Counted from the first letter of the stretch, positions 8,739 to 18,653 are shown. The stretch: 64,000 bases of DNA from Lactobacillus sp. ESL0246 (GCF_003692965.1 NZ_REHC01000012.1:1-64000), one strand, 5' to 3'. Numbers and translations are program-made. The notes: a model not told the origin generated them from the sequence alone.

Positions 8739-9812
8739 TTATATTTTCGACGCCGTAATTTCATCAAAATCCGAGTAAGCTGAATGTTGTAAATCATTGC
8801 CCTTTATTTTTGACAACCGATAGGCCAATAAATGTATTGGAACGGTCATAAATAACGCAACCAATAACTCGTCAGTTTTGACTTTGAGACTTAAATCATG
8901 ACTTTTTTTATTTTTAGCATCATCTGCATAAATTGAATATACGTGATCAACATGCTTATTTAAAAACTGTTTCAGCAAGTCTGCACGCTTTTGTAATTTT
9001 CCGTTAGGCTCTAGGCAAATTATGAAGTCGTCAGACATTAATCCTAAATACGGTCCATGCATATACTCCTCTAATTCTTTTCCCCATGAACTGATTCGCA
9101 CAGCTTCAGTAATCTTAGTTTCTCCTTCGCGGCTTATACCATAGGCCGAACCATATCCAATGAATATCAATCGCTTAGCAGCAGCAAACTCATTTAAATG
9201 CTGATCAACCCATTTACTTGCACATTCAATAACATTAGGCATCTTCTGCACGATTTTCGAAATTTCTTTAAAATATTGTTGATAATCCTCAACCGTAATT
9301 TTTCTAGTCGCTTTAGCAATTGTTAGTGCAAACAATAATAGATCCAAAATTTCAACGCTATAACCTGCACTAACATAAGGCATTTCTTCAACTGGCATTC
9401 CCATCCTCAGAATGTTTTTACCAACCTTAGCAACTGGGCTATCAAACTCACTTGTTAGTGTAAATACTTTATGCCCTGTGTCTTGCAATCGTTCAACAAG
9501 TTTAACCACTGAATAACTATGTCCCCCCTGTGAAATAGCGATACACAGGGTATTTTGCTTAACATTCAACAAATAATTCTCGGAAATAGATGGTTCTTCA
9601 ATCTGAACAGGCATTTCCAATACTTTACTCATAAAAGGTAAGGCACCATATGCAGCGTTTGAGCTCGATCCCGTTGCGTAGATGACAACATTATCAATAT
9701 CATCCAACTCGCCTTTAGAAAATTGATTACCAAAGAGGCTTTGATAATTATCTAAAACATTTTGATAATATTCAGGCTCTAAGTTGACATAATCTTCTAT
9801 ATTTTTCACCAA
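8739..9812 (-). CDS. SIS-domain sugar-phosphate protein, resembling GfrE (glucoselysine-6-P deglycase)
   Basis: A 357-residue protein of two SIS domains, of the isomerase-half-of-GlmS type. Motifs seen are YATGSSSNAAYG and CIAISQGGHSYSVVK in domain 1, and FIGYGSAYGISREGETKITEA with EEYMHGPYLGL in domain 2. No glutaminase domain is present, so it does not make glucosamine 6-phosphate from glutamine. With the FrlB-like neighbour and the mannose-type PTS it fits the second deglycase of a gfr-like system acting on glucoselysine 6-phosphate. That role is inferred from context; the fold is seen directly. Confidence 0.7.
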   Translation of the reverse strand: MVKNIEDYVNLEPEYYQNVLDNYQSLFGNQFSKGELDDIDNVVIYATGSSSNAAYGALPFMSKVLEMPVQIEEPSISENYLLNVKQNTLCIAISQGGHSYSVVKLVERLQDTGHKVFTLTSEFDSPVAKVGKNILRMGMPVEEMPYVSAGYSVEILDLLLFALTIAKATRKITVEDYQQYFKEISKIVQKMPNVIECASKWVDQHLNEFAAAKRLIFIGYGSAYGISREGETKITEAVRISSWGKELEEYMHGPYLGLMSDDFIICLEPNGKLQKRADLLKQFLNKHVDHVYSIYADDAKNKKSHDLSLKVKTDELLVALFMTVPIHLLAYRLSKIKGNDLQHSAYSDFDEITASKI

Positions 9813-9828
9813 TATACTCCTTAAAATA

Positions 9829-10650
9829 TTAGCCTAATAAACCAGACCAAGCACCAAAAATACCGATAGCCGCAATCAATAGTAAAATATATTGCGACTT
9901 CCAACCTTTTCGGTCTAGCCAAAAGATAAATAAAGTAAATAACAGCGGCAAAATCCCTGGTACAATACCATCACAAATTTTTTGGACAGTTGTTGCTTCG
10001 GCGCCACTACCAATTTTCAACGGCATCTTTAAAGTAACCATTGACGCTACCATTGCACCTACTACAGCTAAGCCTAAAACTGATGCACCGTAGGTTAATT
10101 TATCCATTAGACCTGTTTTTTGAATTTTATCGATAAAAGATGAACCAACGTTGTAGCCAATAAATAAGCCGTAATATCGTGTTAAAAGAGCTGGGATATT
10201 AAAAATTAGCAAAAATAAAATTGGTCCTAGTATATTTCCTTGCATCGCTAGTGAAGTACCAATACCAGTTGCAATTACACGCAAAGTACCCCAAAAAAAT
10301 GAATCACCGATACCACTCAAGGGTCCCATTAATGCAACTTTTATGTTATTGATTGATGCATCATCAAATTCAGGATCAAGCTCATTCTGTTCCTCCATTG
10401 CAATCGATATTCCTAATGGAAAAGTACTCAGCCAAGGAGTAACATTATAAAACTCGAGATGACGCTGATAAGCAGCCTTAAGCTTTTCTTTATTATTACC
10501 ATAAATTTTGCGTAGCGCTGGAACCATTGAATAAGCATAGCCTAAATTCATTTGTCTCTCATAGTTCCACGCCCATTCCATCGTAAATGAACGCCAAAAG
10601 GTTTTCATTAAGTCCCTTTTCGTGAGTAACTTAGAATTCTTCATCTTCAT
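9829..10650 (-). CDS. PTS mannose-family EIID component
   Basis: Membrane subunit that with EIIC forms the sugar channel. The start is placed at the Met preceded by GGAGG with an 8-nt gap, giving about 273 residues. The N-terminal half carries the family pattern TFWRSFTMEWAWNYERQMN and the 'MGPLSGIGDSFFWGTLR' motif; four or five hydrophobic segments follow in the C-terminal half. It overlaps the end of the EIIC gene by about 20 bases, so the two are likely translated in step. Confidence 0.95.
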   Translation of the reverse strand: MKMKNSKLLTKRDLMKTFWRSFTMEWAWNYERQMNLGYAYSMVPALRKIYGNNKEKLKAAYQRHLEFYNVTPWLSTFPLGISIAMEEQNELDPEFDDASINNIKVALMGPLSGIGDSFFWGTLRVIATGIGTSLAMQGNILGPILFLLIFNIPALLTRYYGLFIGYNVGSSFIDKIQKTGLMDKLTYGASVLGLAVVGAMVASMVTLKMPLKIGSGAEATTVQKICDGIVPGILPLLFTLFIFWLDRKGWKSQYILLLIAAIGIFGAWSGLLG

Positions 10651-11452
10651 AGTCAATGCCTCCATCTTCTACATTTGTTTTGTTGCTATTTGTGGTCATG
10701 TTTACAATTGGCTTACCATTAAATGCGGAATAACCAGTTAAGATTAGAGCTAAACAAGCACCAAAAATGGCTACTCCTGTAACAGAAATCTTGAGGTAAA
10801 CTGCTAACGCAAACCCAATAATAAAAAAGGTTGCGTTTTTCTTATTGATCATCATTTTCATCAAAAGAGCAAACCCATAAGCTGGAAGTAATCCCGTCGC
10901 TATTCCTAACCCATTAATAATAAACTGGGGAATAGCATTTAGAATTACTTTAATTACAGGACTGCCCAAAATATAAGAAATTCCAACTACAAGACCAATT
11001 GGTAAGTTAACTGAGAAAAAGCCTCCAAGTACATTCATTCGACTGACTCCGCTACCATCACCAACTTCTGCATAGTGATCAGCGCGGTGAACAAAATATG
11101 GCAAAATAAAGATAAAACACAAGTTTTTAATAACTAAAACTAGTGAGGCAATTGGAATACCAAGTGTTAGGGCAACTGCTGTACTTTTTCCTGCACCAAT
11201 AGCAAAGGCCGTTCCTAAAACACTACCAGAAATAATTTCGGGAGGAATCGCTGCACCAATTGAAAATGAACCAACAAAAGCAAGTTCCAAAGTTGCTCCC
11301 ATAATAATTCCTTGTTGCAGGTTTCCAAGCACCAAGCCGGTCAAAGTACAGGTAACAAGCGGTCTTGATAACATCGATGAACCTAGAAAGTACTCACCAT
11401 TTCCTAACATTGCAATCAAAGCTAAAATAATTGCCGTTAAATAAACATTCAT
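10631..11452 (-). CDS. PTS mannose-family EIIC component
   Basis: Polytopic membrane permease of 273 residues with about 8 hydrophobic segments. The N-terminal LTAIILALIAMLGNGEYFLG and GATLELAFVGSFSIGAAIPPE motifs are diagnostic of EIIC of the mannose/sorbose family. It transports the sugar that EIIB phosphorylates. It lies between EIIB and EIID, in the usual B-C-D order, with an acidic C-terminal tail. Confidence 0.95.
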   Translation of the reverse strand: MNVYLTAIILALIAMLGNGEYFLGSSMLSRPLVTCTLTGLVLGNLQQGIIMGATLELAFVGSFSIGAAIPPEIISGSVLGTAFAIGAGKSTAVALTLGIPIASLVLVIKNLCFIFILPYFVHRADHYAEVGDGSGVSRMNVLGGFFSVNLPIGLVVGISYILGSPVIKVILNAIPQFIINGLGIATGLLPAYGFALLMKMMINKKNATFFIIGFALAVYLKISVTGVAIFGACLALILTGYSAFNGKPIVNMTTNSNKTNVEDGGIDYEDEEF

Positions 11453-11469
11453 AACTTAGCCCCCAATTT

Positions 11470-11937
11470 TTACTTATTAAATTTTTGTCTATCGTCACTT
11501 GGGATTTGTTGAATCCAAACGTCTACTCCACTATCTTCTAGTTTTGAAAGCTGATCGGCTTCTTCAGAAGTTAAGTTAATAGTTTTGGAATAGTTTTTAG
11601 TTCCTGGTCTCGGCTTGGTTCCACCCAAATTTAATGACTTAATCTTACTTTTAGTTCCTTCAATTAACTTAAAAGCATCTGCTACAGATTCAACCACGAT
11701 AAGAATTTTGTACTTATCAGTTACCCCCGAATTAATTGCTTTGATACTATCATCAACCGACTTCATTACTAACTTTGAATTGTCAGGTTTAGCTAATCGA
11801 ATAGCAGACTTTCGAAAATCATCTTTAGCAACATCATCATTTACCACAAAAATTGTGTTTACATCTAGACTATTAAACCATGAAACTGCAACTTGACCAT
11901 GAACTAGTCGGTGGTCGACTCTTACAAGCTTAATCAT
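11470..11937 (-). CDS. PTS mannose-family EIIB component
   Basis: Cytoplasmic 155-residue phosphotransferase subunit. The phosphorylated histidine is in VRVDHRLVHGQVAVSW near residue 15. EIIB receives phosphate from EIIA and gives it to the incoming sugar. It is the first PTS gene after the two regulators; EIIA is at the far end of the operon after the SIS genes, an order also seen in gfr-type and sorbose-type clusters. Confidence 0.95.
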   Translation of the reverse strand: MIKLVRVDHRLVHGQVAVSWFNSLDVNTIFVVNDDVAKDDFRKSAIRLAKPDNSKLVMKSVDDSIKAINSGVTDKYKILIVVESVADAFKLIEGTKSKIKSLNLGGTKPRPGTKNYSKTINLTSEEADQLSKLEDSGVDVWIQQIPSDDRQKFNK

Positions 11938-11958
11938 TATTTATTATTCCTCCACTAA

Positions 11959-12645
11959 TTAAAAATCGATTGAGTACTTTGTAGTTAAAGCATCCTGTAA
12001 CCTGTACTCAACAGCTACAATTTTGCCACGTTTAGTTGAAAAAAGATTGGTAGTTTTAAAAATAGGACCCTGCTTCTTAATTTTAAGCTGCTTAGCAATC
12101 TCATCGGTTGCTTTAATAATCTGTAATTCTTGCAACAAATTTGCTGGTCTCAGTTTTCCTGAACCAACTGCCTCAATAATCGACATTACTTTTAAACAAC
12201 TTGGATCAAACCCAGGAAATAACACCAAAGGAAGCAATAGTTTTTCCCACGTTAGCTGATCATTTATTACAGTAATAAATGAAATGTAGTATAAAAGTTC
12301 ATTAGAACTAATATGAAAAATATTTGCGTAATAATAGCCAACTAATCTTAAATAACTATCTTTGAATTTTATCATATCTGAAGAGCCAATATATGATGGT
12401 TTAATAACACCGGTCATCTCTAAAATATTTTGCTTAGAAATTACTGGAGCTACAAACAATCCGCTTCCTTTTTTTCTAATCACCTTGTTTTCGGCTACCA
12501 GTTGATCAACAGCTTTCCGAACTGTTGTCCTACTAACTTTATAACGATGTTGTAGTTCAGCTTCAGTGGGTAAACTACTTCCTGGTGGATAATCACTTTT
12601 ACTTATCATTAATTTTAAATCAGTATAAATTTCCTTAAAAAGCAA
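11959..12645 (-). CDS. GntR-family transcriptional regulator (HutC/UTRA type)
   Basis: A 228-residue repressor-type protein. The N-terminal winged helix is visible (YPPGSSLPTEAELQHRYKVSRTTVRKAVDQL), followed by a C-terminal effector domain of UTRA character. The start is TTG with GAGAGG 7 nt upstream; it begins only two bases after the previous stop. Being in the same operon as the PTS and SIS genes, it probably senses the phosphorylated sugar and controls the operon. Two GntR proteins in tandem are unusual for such a cluster. Confidence 0.88.
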   Translation of the reverse strand: MLFKEIYTDLKLMISKSDYPPGSSLPTEAELQHRYKVSRTTVRKAVDQLVAENKVIRKKGSGLFVAPVISKQNILEMTGVIKPSYIGSSDMIKFKDSYLRLVGYYYANIFHISSNELLYYISFITVINDQLTWEKLLLPLVLFPGFDPSCLKVMSIIEAVGSGKLRPANLLQELQIIKATDEIAKQLKIKKQGPIFKTTNLFSTKRGKIVAVEYRLQDALTTKYSIDF

Positions 12646-12647
12646 TA

Positions 12648-13370
12648 TTAATCCTCTCGATAATCATAAATATTGTTTGCATTAAAATGATATTTAAAAT
12701 AACTACCAATCAAATATTGTGTAGTGGTTTCAAGTGGCTCATCATTATCTAAATAATTAAAACTATCAACCTTATAAAGGGGCATATTTTTCTGTATTTT
12801 TAGTATTTTACTGATTTTTTTATCAGCTAGGCAACAAGTAATATTTTCTTTACCATAAGTGGGCTTAATTCCGTACTTCTTCTGCAATAATTTATACAAA
12901 GATATGTTAGTAAAATCAACTTTGATTAAGTCTGCAAATTTTGCCTGATCAAAATAGACAATCTCGTAAGTAATTGGCTTACTTTTTCTCATGCGCATAC
13001 GCTCTATTTTGATTAATTTATTAGTCTCTAAACCAAAAAAATTCTGCAAATTAATGGGTAAAGCGATTATTGTAGTTAATAAATGTACTATTGCTACCGA
13101 ATCATCATTTAATTCACTTGACATTGATTTCATGCCGAGCATATTAATGTCAACTTTGGTATTTTTTACTATTCCCGTCCTTTCTTTAGACGAAATTAAA
13201 TCTTCACTTTTTAATTTATCTAATGAATGCAAAACCGCATTCCGACTAATTCTTAATTTATCAGCAATCTCTCTTTGAGATGGCAAAACCTTGATATCAG
13301 GCTTAAAGCTAATTAAATCTTGAAGATACTCCTGTGCTTGAACGGCAGCACTTCTTTCTTTATATTCCAT
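12648..13370 (-). CDS. GntR-family transcriptional regulator (HutC/UTRA type), first gene of PTS operon
   Basis: A 240-residue protein with an N-terminal winged helix (VLPSQREIADKLRISRNAVLHSLDKL) and a UTRA-like ligand domain (for example ITYEIVYFDQAKFADL). It is the promoter-proximal gene and is followed within 2 bases by a second GntR gene of similar architecture, but the two differ enough that a recent duplication is unlikely. No strong Shine-Dalgarno is seen before its ATG. An autoregulatory role is inferred from its position. Confidence 0.88.
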   Translation of the reverse strand: MEYKERSAAVQAQEYLQDLISFKPDIKVLPSQREIADKLRISRNAVLHSLDKLKSEDLISSKERTGIVKNTKVDINMLGMKSMSSELNDDSVAIVHLLTTIIALPINLQNFFGLETNKLIKIERMRMRKSKPITYEIVYFDQAKFADLIKVDFTNISLYKLLQKKYGIKPTYGKENITCCLADKKISKILKIQKNMPLYKVDSFNYLDNDEPLETTTQYLIGSYFKYHFNANNIYDYRED

Positions 13371-13496
13371 TTTATTTATTGGTTCTTTTTTTTAACTTGG
13401 TGTATTTTTTGCGAATAGAAAATAGCTACACAGACAATAAAGTCAACTTTTTTGTCAAATCCAAATGATAGATTATTATTTTTTGGTACCAAAGAT

Positions 13497-13525
13497 ATAG
13501 TAATCGCTTTCACAAATTGTGTCAA
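13497..13525 (-). promoter_or_regulatory. promoter of the gfr-like PTS operon with embedded cre site
   Basis: Minus strand -35 TTGACA (13525-13520), 17-nt spacer, -10 TACTAT (13502-13497). The 14-mer TGAAAGCGATTACT at 13512-13499 matches the cre consensus TGWAANCGNTNWCA at 13 of 14 positions and covers spacer plus -10. CcpA bound there would block RNA polymerase, so the operon should be repressed while glucose is available. The start codon of the first GntR gene lies about 120 bases downstream. A 61-codon frame at 13376-13561 that runs through this region is not believed to be a gene. Confidence 0.8.
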
Positions 13526-13585
13526 TACCTTTTTTATTTTAAAATCAAAAAATTGAAACAACTATTTACTTACAAAAAACAAAAA

Positions 13586-13618
13586 AGCTATATTTGCTCT
13601 TCATTGCAAAATATAGCT
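13586..13618 (-). terminator. terminator of the small minus-strand frame at 13655
   Basis: Arms AGCTATATTTTGC and GCAAATATAGCT on the minus strand, followed by TTTTTTG. It insulates the PTS operon promoter from upstream transcription. Confidence 0.7.
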
Positions 13619-13654
13619 CTTTTAAATAAGTGATAAATACTTTAATGTTAATAA

Positions 13655-13852
13655 TTAAGTAATCGACACATTTTCAGTTTTGGATATCGTAAACACTCTC
13701 TTACGCAATTGACCAACATTTCTTTTAAAAATCGTGTTATAAAAGCCCGATCTTTCAATTATTTGGTCAGAATATAGGCTAACAGTAATTACATTACTTT
13801 GCTTTTCTATTTCATTAGGTGTCAAATACTTCTTCAAATCAATTATTTCCAA
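13655..13852 (-). CDS. hypothetical small protein (65 aa, TTG start)
   Basis: I do not recognise this protein. It starts at TTG with AGAGG about 8 nt upstream, encodes 65 residues (predicted basic, with LKKYLTPNEIEKQ near the N-terminus and a GQLRKRVFTI segment) and is followed 37 bases later by a good terminator. No signal peptide or membrane segment is seen. The RBS and dedicated terminator favour a real gene; the lack of family resemblance and the empty AT-rich flanks leave open that it is the tail of a lost gene. Confidence 0.4.
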   Translation of the reverse strand: MEIIDLKKYLTPNEIEKQSNVITVSLYSDQIIERSGFYNTIFKRNVGQLRKRVFTISKTENVSIT

Positions 13853-14117
13853 GTTTTATACCTCTATCCATTTCTAAATAAAACTATCTAGTAGACATTA
13901 TGTTGAAGTTTACCACCTTTTCTAATCTGCTCCAATCTAATAAATCTCTTTAAAATAAATCACACTAGAATTGCTTGATATTGTAGACAAGTATTAAAAA
14001 AATATACACAAATAAATACTGGATACAAATATTGATAAATTTCAATTTATGTATAGACATCTTAATGCCAGCAATCTAATATTAGGATTAAATTTAAAGA
14101 AAAAATGTATACAAAAA
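13853..14117. other. AT-rich intergenic region, no gene seen
   Basis: About 265 bases between the 65-aa frame and the murA terminator. It must contain the promoter of the small frame; I see no convincing open frame, repeat or RNA structure in it. Confidence 0.5.
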
Positions 14118-14140
14118 ACGTTGAGTTTCTTACTCAACGT
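14118..14140 (-). terminator. murA terminator
   Basis: Perfect 9-bp arms ACGTTGAGT/ACTCAACGT with a 5-nt loop; on the minus strand the hairpin is followed by TTTTTT. Confidence 0.85.
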
Positions 14141-14158
14141 CTCTTTTATTGGTTAATT

Positions 14159-15430
14159 TTAGTCTAGAACATCTTGAATAGTGACATCAGCGCCTAATAA
14201 ACGAAGTTTTTCTTGTACTCTGTCGTAGCCACGCAGTATATTACCCGCATTATTAATCACAGTTTTTCCTTTAGCCATAAGCCCTGCAATCATTAAACAA
14301 GCTCCTGCACGAATTTCACCTGCAGAAACAGTTTCCCCATGAAGTTCTGTTGTGGGATGAATTAAGATAACATTGTCTTCAACACTAATGTTTGCGCCCA
14401 TTTTGCGTAATTGTTCAATATGACCAACACGTTTAGGATAAATTCGATCAATTATTATCCCTTCACCTGTTTTGGCGGTTAACAAAAGTGGCGTTACTGG
14501 TTGCTGCAAATCCGTCGCAAATCCTGGGTAAGCATCTGTTTTAATCTGAGCCATTTTCAAATCACCAGCTGGATAAACAAACAGTGAATCCTCATCAGCA
14601 TCAATAACTACACCCATTTCCTCTACCTTTGCTAGATAAGAATCAAGGTGTTCTTCAATAATATTATGAATGCATACACCATTGCCAATGCAACCAGCAA
14701 GTGAAATATACGTGCCAGCTTCAATTCGATCAGGAATAATTGTATGGGGGGTCTTTGCTTCAAGATGTTCGACACCCTCGATCCTAATTGAATCAGTTCC
14801 TGCACCTCGAATAATTGCACCCATATTGTTTAAAAAAGTAGCCAAATCAATTATTTCTGGCTCTTTAGCAGCATTATCAATTATTGTTTGACCATGAGCT
14901 GTAACCGATGCCATAATAATATTCATTGTTGCACCAACAGATGGCATTTCTAAGTGTATCGTTGCACCTTGAAGACCGCCAGCTGGAGCAGTAATTATTA
15001 TTTGATCATTTTCATTTTTTACACATGCACCTAGAGCTTCAAACCCCTTAATATGCTGATCGATTGGACGGGGACCTATATCATCCCCACCTGGAAAGCC
15101 CACTACAGCCTTGCCAAAACGCCCAAGAAGTGCACCCATAAAATAATAGGAAGCGCGCAAACTTTTAATCTTACCGCTTGGTAATGGGCTCATCTTAATG
15201 TTTTGGGGGTTAATATGTAAGGTTGTTTGGTGAAAATCACTTTCAACATCCATTTCGCTCAACAAATCCATTAAGTTGTCAACATCGGCAATTCTTGGGA
15301 CACCTTCCAAAGTTACCGGTGTACGCGACAAAATTGATGCTGGAATTAAAGCAACGGTTGAATTTTTAGCACCGCCAATCCAGACATCACCCTGTAGGGG
15401 CTTTCCACCATGAATTATCATTTGCTTCAT
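14159..15430 (-). CDS. murA: UDP-N-acetylglucosamine 1-carboxyvinyltransferase with Asp at the catalytic Cys position
   Basis: First committed enzyme of peptidoglycan precursor synthesis (enolpyruvyl transfer from PEP to UDP-GlcNAc), cytoplasmic, 423 residues. The N-terminal GGAKNSTVALIPAS motif and repeated inside-out alpha/beta units are intact. In the active-site loop the canonical PGGCxIGxRPxD reads PGGDDIGPRPID, so the Cys115 equivalent is Asp. Such enzymes remain active in other bacteria and are insensitive to fosfomycin, which alkylates the Cys. Position next to pyrG and rpoE corresponds to the second Firmicute paralogue (MurZ/MurAB); a Cys-type copy could exist elsewhere in the genome. 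Confidence 0.96.
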   Translation of the reverse strand: MKQMIIHGGKPLQGDVWIGGAKNSTVALIPASILSRTPVTLEGVPRIADVDNLMDLLSEMDVESDFHQTTLHINPQNIKMSPLPSGKIKSLRASYYFMGALLGRFGKAVVGFPGGDDIGPRPIDQHIKGFEALGACVKNENDQIIITAPAGGLQGATIHLEMPSVGATMNIIMASVTAHGQTIIDNAAKEPEIIDLATFLNNMGAIIRGAGTDSIRIEGVEHLEAKTPHTIIPDRIEAGTYISLAGCIGNGVCIHNIIEEHLDSYLAKVEEMGVVIDADEDSLFVYPAGDLKMAQIKTDAYPGFATDLQQPVTPLLLTAKTGEGIIIDRIYPKRVGHIEQLRKMGANISVEDNVILIHPTTELHGETVSAGEIRAGACLMIAGLMAKGKTVINNAGNILRGYDRVQEKLRLLGADVTIQDVLD

Positions 15431-15489
15431 TGGCGAAAAAATCCTTTTCTATTTCGTTTAATCATAATTATGTTAAAGGAATTTGCTAG

Positions 15490-15526
15490 AAAAAACAAGG
15501 GAAGACCTCCGTCATTCCCGTTTAAA
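15490..15526 (-). terminator. probable pyrG terminator
   Basis: On the minus strand an imperfect hairpin (GGGAA...TTCCC arms) is followed by TTGTTTTTT. It separates pyrG from murA, suggesting independent or read-through expression of murA. Confidence 0.5.
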
Positions 15527-15558
15527 TATCAGTTTTTTGTATTATTCAAATTCTCATA

Positions 15559-17242
<1,684 letters not shown>

Positions 17243-17260
17243 ATAATCGCACACAACGTG

Positions 17261-17299
17261 CCCAAATAAAATATTATCCATTTTAACTACTTAAGTCAA
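17261..17299 (-). promoter_or_regulatory. pyrG promoter with GGGC initiation site (reiterative-transcription attenuation)
   Basis: -35 TTGACT (17299-17294), 17-nt spacer, -10 TAATAT (17276-17271), 7-nt discriminator, then GGGC at 17263-17260. In B. subtilis pyrG, starvation for CTP stalls polymerase at the C after GGG and adds extra Gs, which pair with the C/U arm of the leader terminator and allow read-through. Every element of that design is present here. Confidence 0.82.
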
Positions 17300-17492
17300 G
17301 AAAATAATTTGTCTTACAGCTAATTCGCTCTTCAACTAACCTAATTTTTACATTTAGCAAAGCCCCAGATTATTCTTAACCATTTTCTGTTAATTTTTAC
17401 TTGTCTTACTGCTTGTCAAATGCTAAATCTTACTAGTTTTTGTAGTCAGCAATCAATATAAAAATATAAGAGCCACAATATAAATCATCAAA

Positions 17493-17515
17493 AAAGCGGA
17501 AAATAATCCCGCTTT
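17493..17515 (-). terminator. rpoE terminator
   Basis: Arms AAAGCGG/CCGCTTT with an 9-nt loop; on the minus strand a TTTTTT run follows. The 190 bases between it and the pyrG promoter show no gene. Confidence 0.75.
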
Positions 17516-17551
17516 ATATAAAGATTGAAAATTTACTTAAATTACAGAAAA

Positions 17552-18106
17552 TTATTCATCCTCTTCATCATCGTCATCATTTAATTCCGATAACTGCCCC
17601 TCAATACCATCTGGCAAGTCCTCATCTTCTTCGTCTGGAACAAAGTCTTCTTCATCGTCATCAGAAGCAAAATCATCGTCATCATCTGCTGGTGTTACAT
17701 CTAAGTCTTCATCCTCAGGATCATCATTATCGTAGTCAATAATATCAGCGCTGCCAGTAGCGCTTGCCAAAAAGGCATTGACTTTCTTATGATGAGTACG
17801 TGTATCTTCTTCATCCTCATCTTCAGGATGATTAACTTCTTCATCAACTGATTCATAGGGAAACCATGAGCGAAGTGCCCAGACATTTTCACCCATTGAA
17901 ATAAATTCACCATTGGTGTTCATATCTGTATAAAATTGAGGCAAACGTTCCCTAATTTCTTCATCACTCACACCCAAAAACTTTTGTACAGCATTAACAA
18001 TATCAGCAAAAGCCATTCTCTTATTGTTATCTTCCAAAATTGCGCGAGCAACTTCAATCATTGATAATTCATTGCGATTTTTGTCTTTAAAGTCGTTTAA
18101 TCCCAC
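17552..18106 (-). CDS. rpoE: DNA-directed RNA polymerase delta subunit
   Basis: Accessory subunit of Gram-positive RNA polymerase that increases specificity and recycling. The N-terminal globular HARE-HTH domain is recognisable (LSMIEVARAILEDN, then LPQFYTDMNTNGEFISMGENVWALRSW), and the C-terminal half is an almost pure Asp/Glu tail, as expected. I choose GTG at 18106, preceded by GAGAGAGGA, because the product then begins GLNDFKDKNRNELS as in relatives; a TTG eight codons upstream would put the ribosome site inside the gene. About 184 residues. It stands beside pyrG as in Bacillus. Confidence 0.96.
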   Translation of the reverse strand: MGLNDFKDKNRNELSMIEVARAILEDNNKRMAFADIVNAVQKFLGVSDEEIRERLPQFYTDMNTNGEFISMGENVWALRSWFPYESVDEEVNHPEDEDEEDTRTHHKKVNAFLASATGSADIIDYDNDDPEDEDLDVTPADDDDDFASDDDEEDFVPDEEDEDLPDGIEGQLSELNDDDDEEDE

Positions 18107-18152
18107 AATTGCATTCCTCTCTCTTAACAATCCTTTTTATTTTACTAGGCGT

Positions 18153-18557
18153 TTAAGTAAAAATCAACGTGACAGTATAGTTTCCTACTAAGTATAGCCC
18201 ACTAAAGAGGTCATATTCAATGCGAAGTTCTCGCGAGCCATCTTTTTTTGAAAAAAATTTAAGTAAATTTGTAGTACTTTTTAAATCCATCTGATAACCT
18301 TGTGCAACGTAACGACATTCTTTTTCTTTGCCAAGTACAAAATGTAGCTGTGAATAATTATCTCGATCATTACCACGTTTGATAATCACATCGTCCTGCT
18401 TAATTAAAATTTTAACTGGGACCACATCATCTTCCAAATAAGAAATTCTAGTAATTTCTCCTTGCTTTTGTATATCTCCAATTCCAGATTTTTTAAAAGT
18501 TTCACTTTCCTTTTCTTGAACAATTTTACTAGTGAAGTTGATTTTAACTCTTGTCAT
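18153..18557 (-). CDS. DUF1934 (YwiB-like) beta-barrel protein
   Basis: Small cytoplasmic protein of the DUF1934 family, about 134 residues from the chosen Met (MTRVKINFTSKIVQ). The alternating-strand pattern and the C-terminal GNYTVTLIFT strand are typical of this lipocalin-like fold. The function is unknown; in Bacilli it neighbours argS and rpoE. A longer form from ATG 18590 adds 11 residues; neither start has a well-spaced Shine-Dalgarno. It ends 47 bases before the rpoE start and is probably cotranscribed with it. Confidence 0.75.
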   Translation of the reverse strand: MTRVKINFTSKIVQEKESETFKKSGIGDIQKQGEITRISYLEDDVVPVKILIKQDDVIIKRGNDRDNYSQLHFVLGKEKECRYVAQGYQMDLKSTTNLLKFFSKKDGSRELRIEYDLFSGLYLVGNYTVTLIFT

Positions 18558-18632
18558 TACTGGTCTAATTTCTCCCTCATGAGCTATCATTAGTTATATC
18601 ACTCATTTTTTACGTGGTTTAACAAGTAAAAA

Positions 18633-18653
18633 AGCTAACCATGAAGATTAGCT
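18633..18653 (-). terminator. terminator of the decayed accA locus
   Basis: AGCTAA/TTAGCT arms; on the minus strand the hairpin is followed by TTTTTTACTTG. It closes the relic region upstream of the DUF1934 gene. Confidence 0.55.

Noticed and set aside
9829-11937. Considered as an ordinary glucose/mannose PTS (manLMN)
   Set aside because: The linked SIS enzymes, separate EIIA and B genes, and GntR regulators do not fit the manLMN housekeeping operon.
13376-13561. 61-codon minus-strand frame in front of the first GntR gene
   Set aside because: It runs through the operon promoter and cre site (its first third contains the -10 and the cre), has no ribosome site and reads as low-complexity AT-rich sequence.
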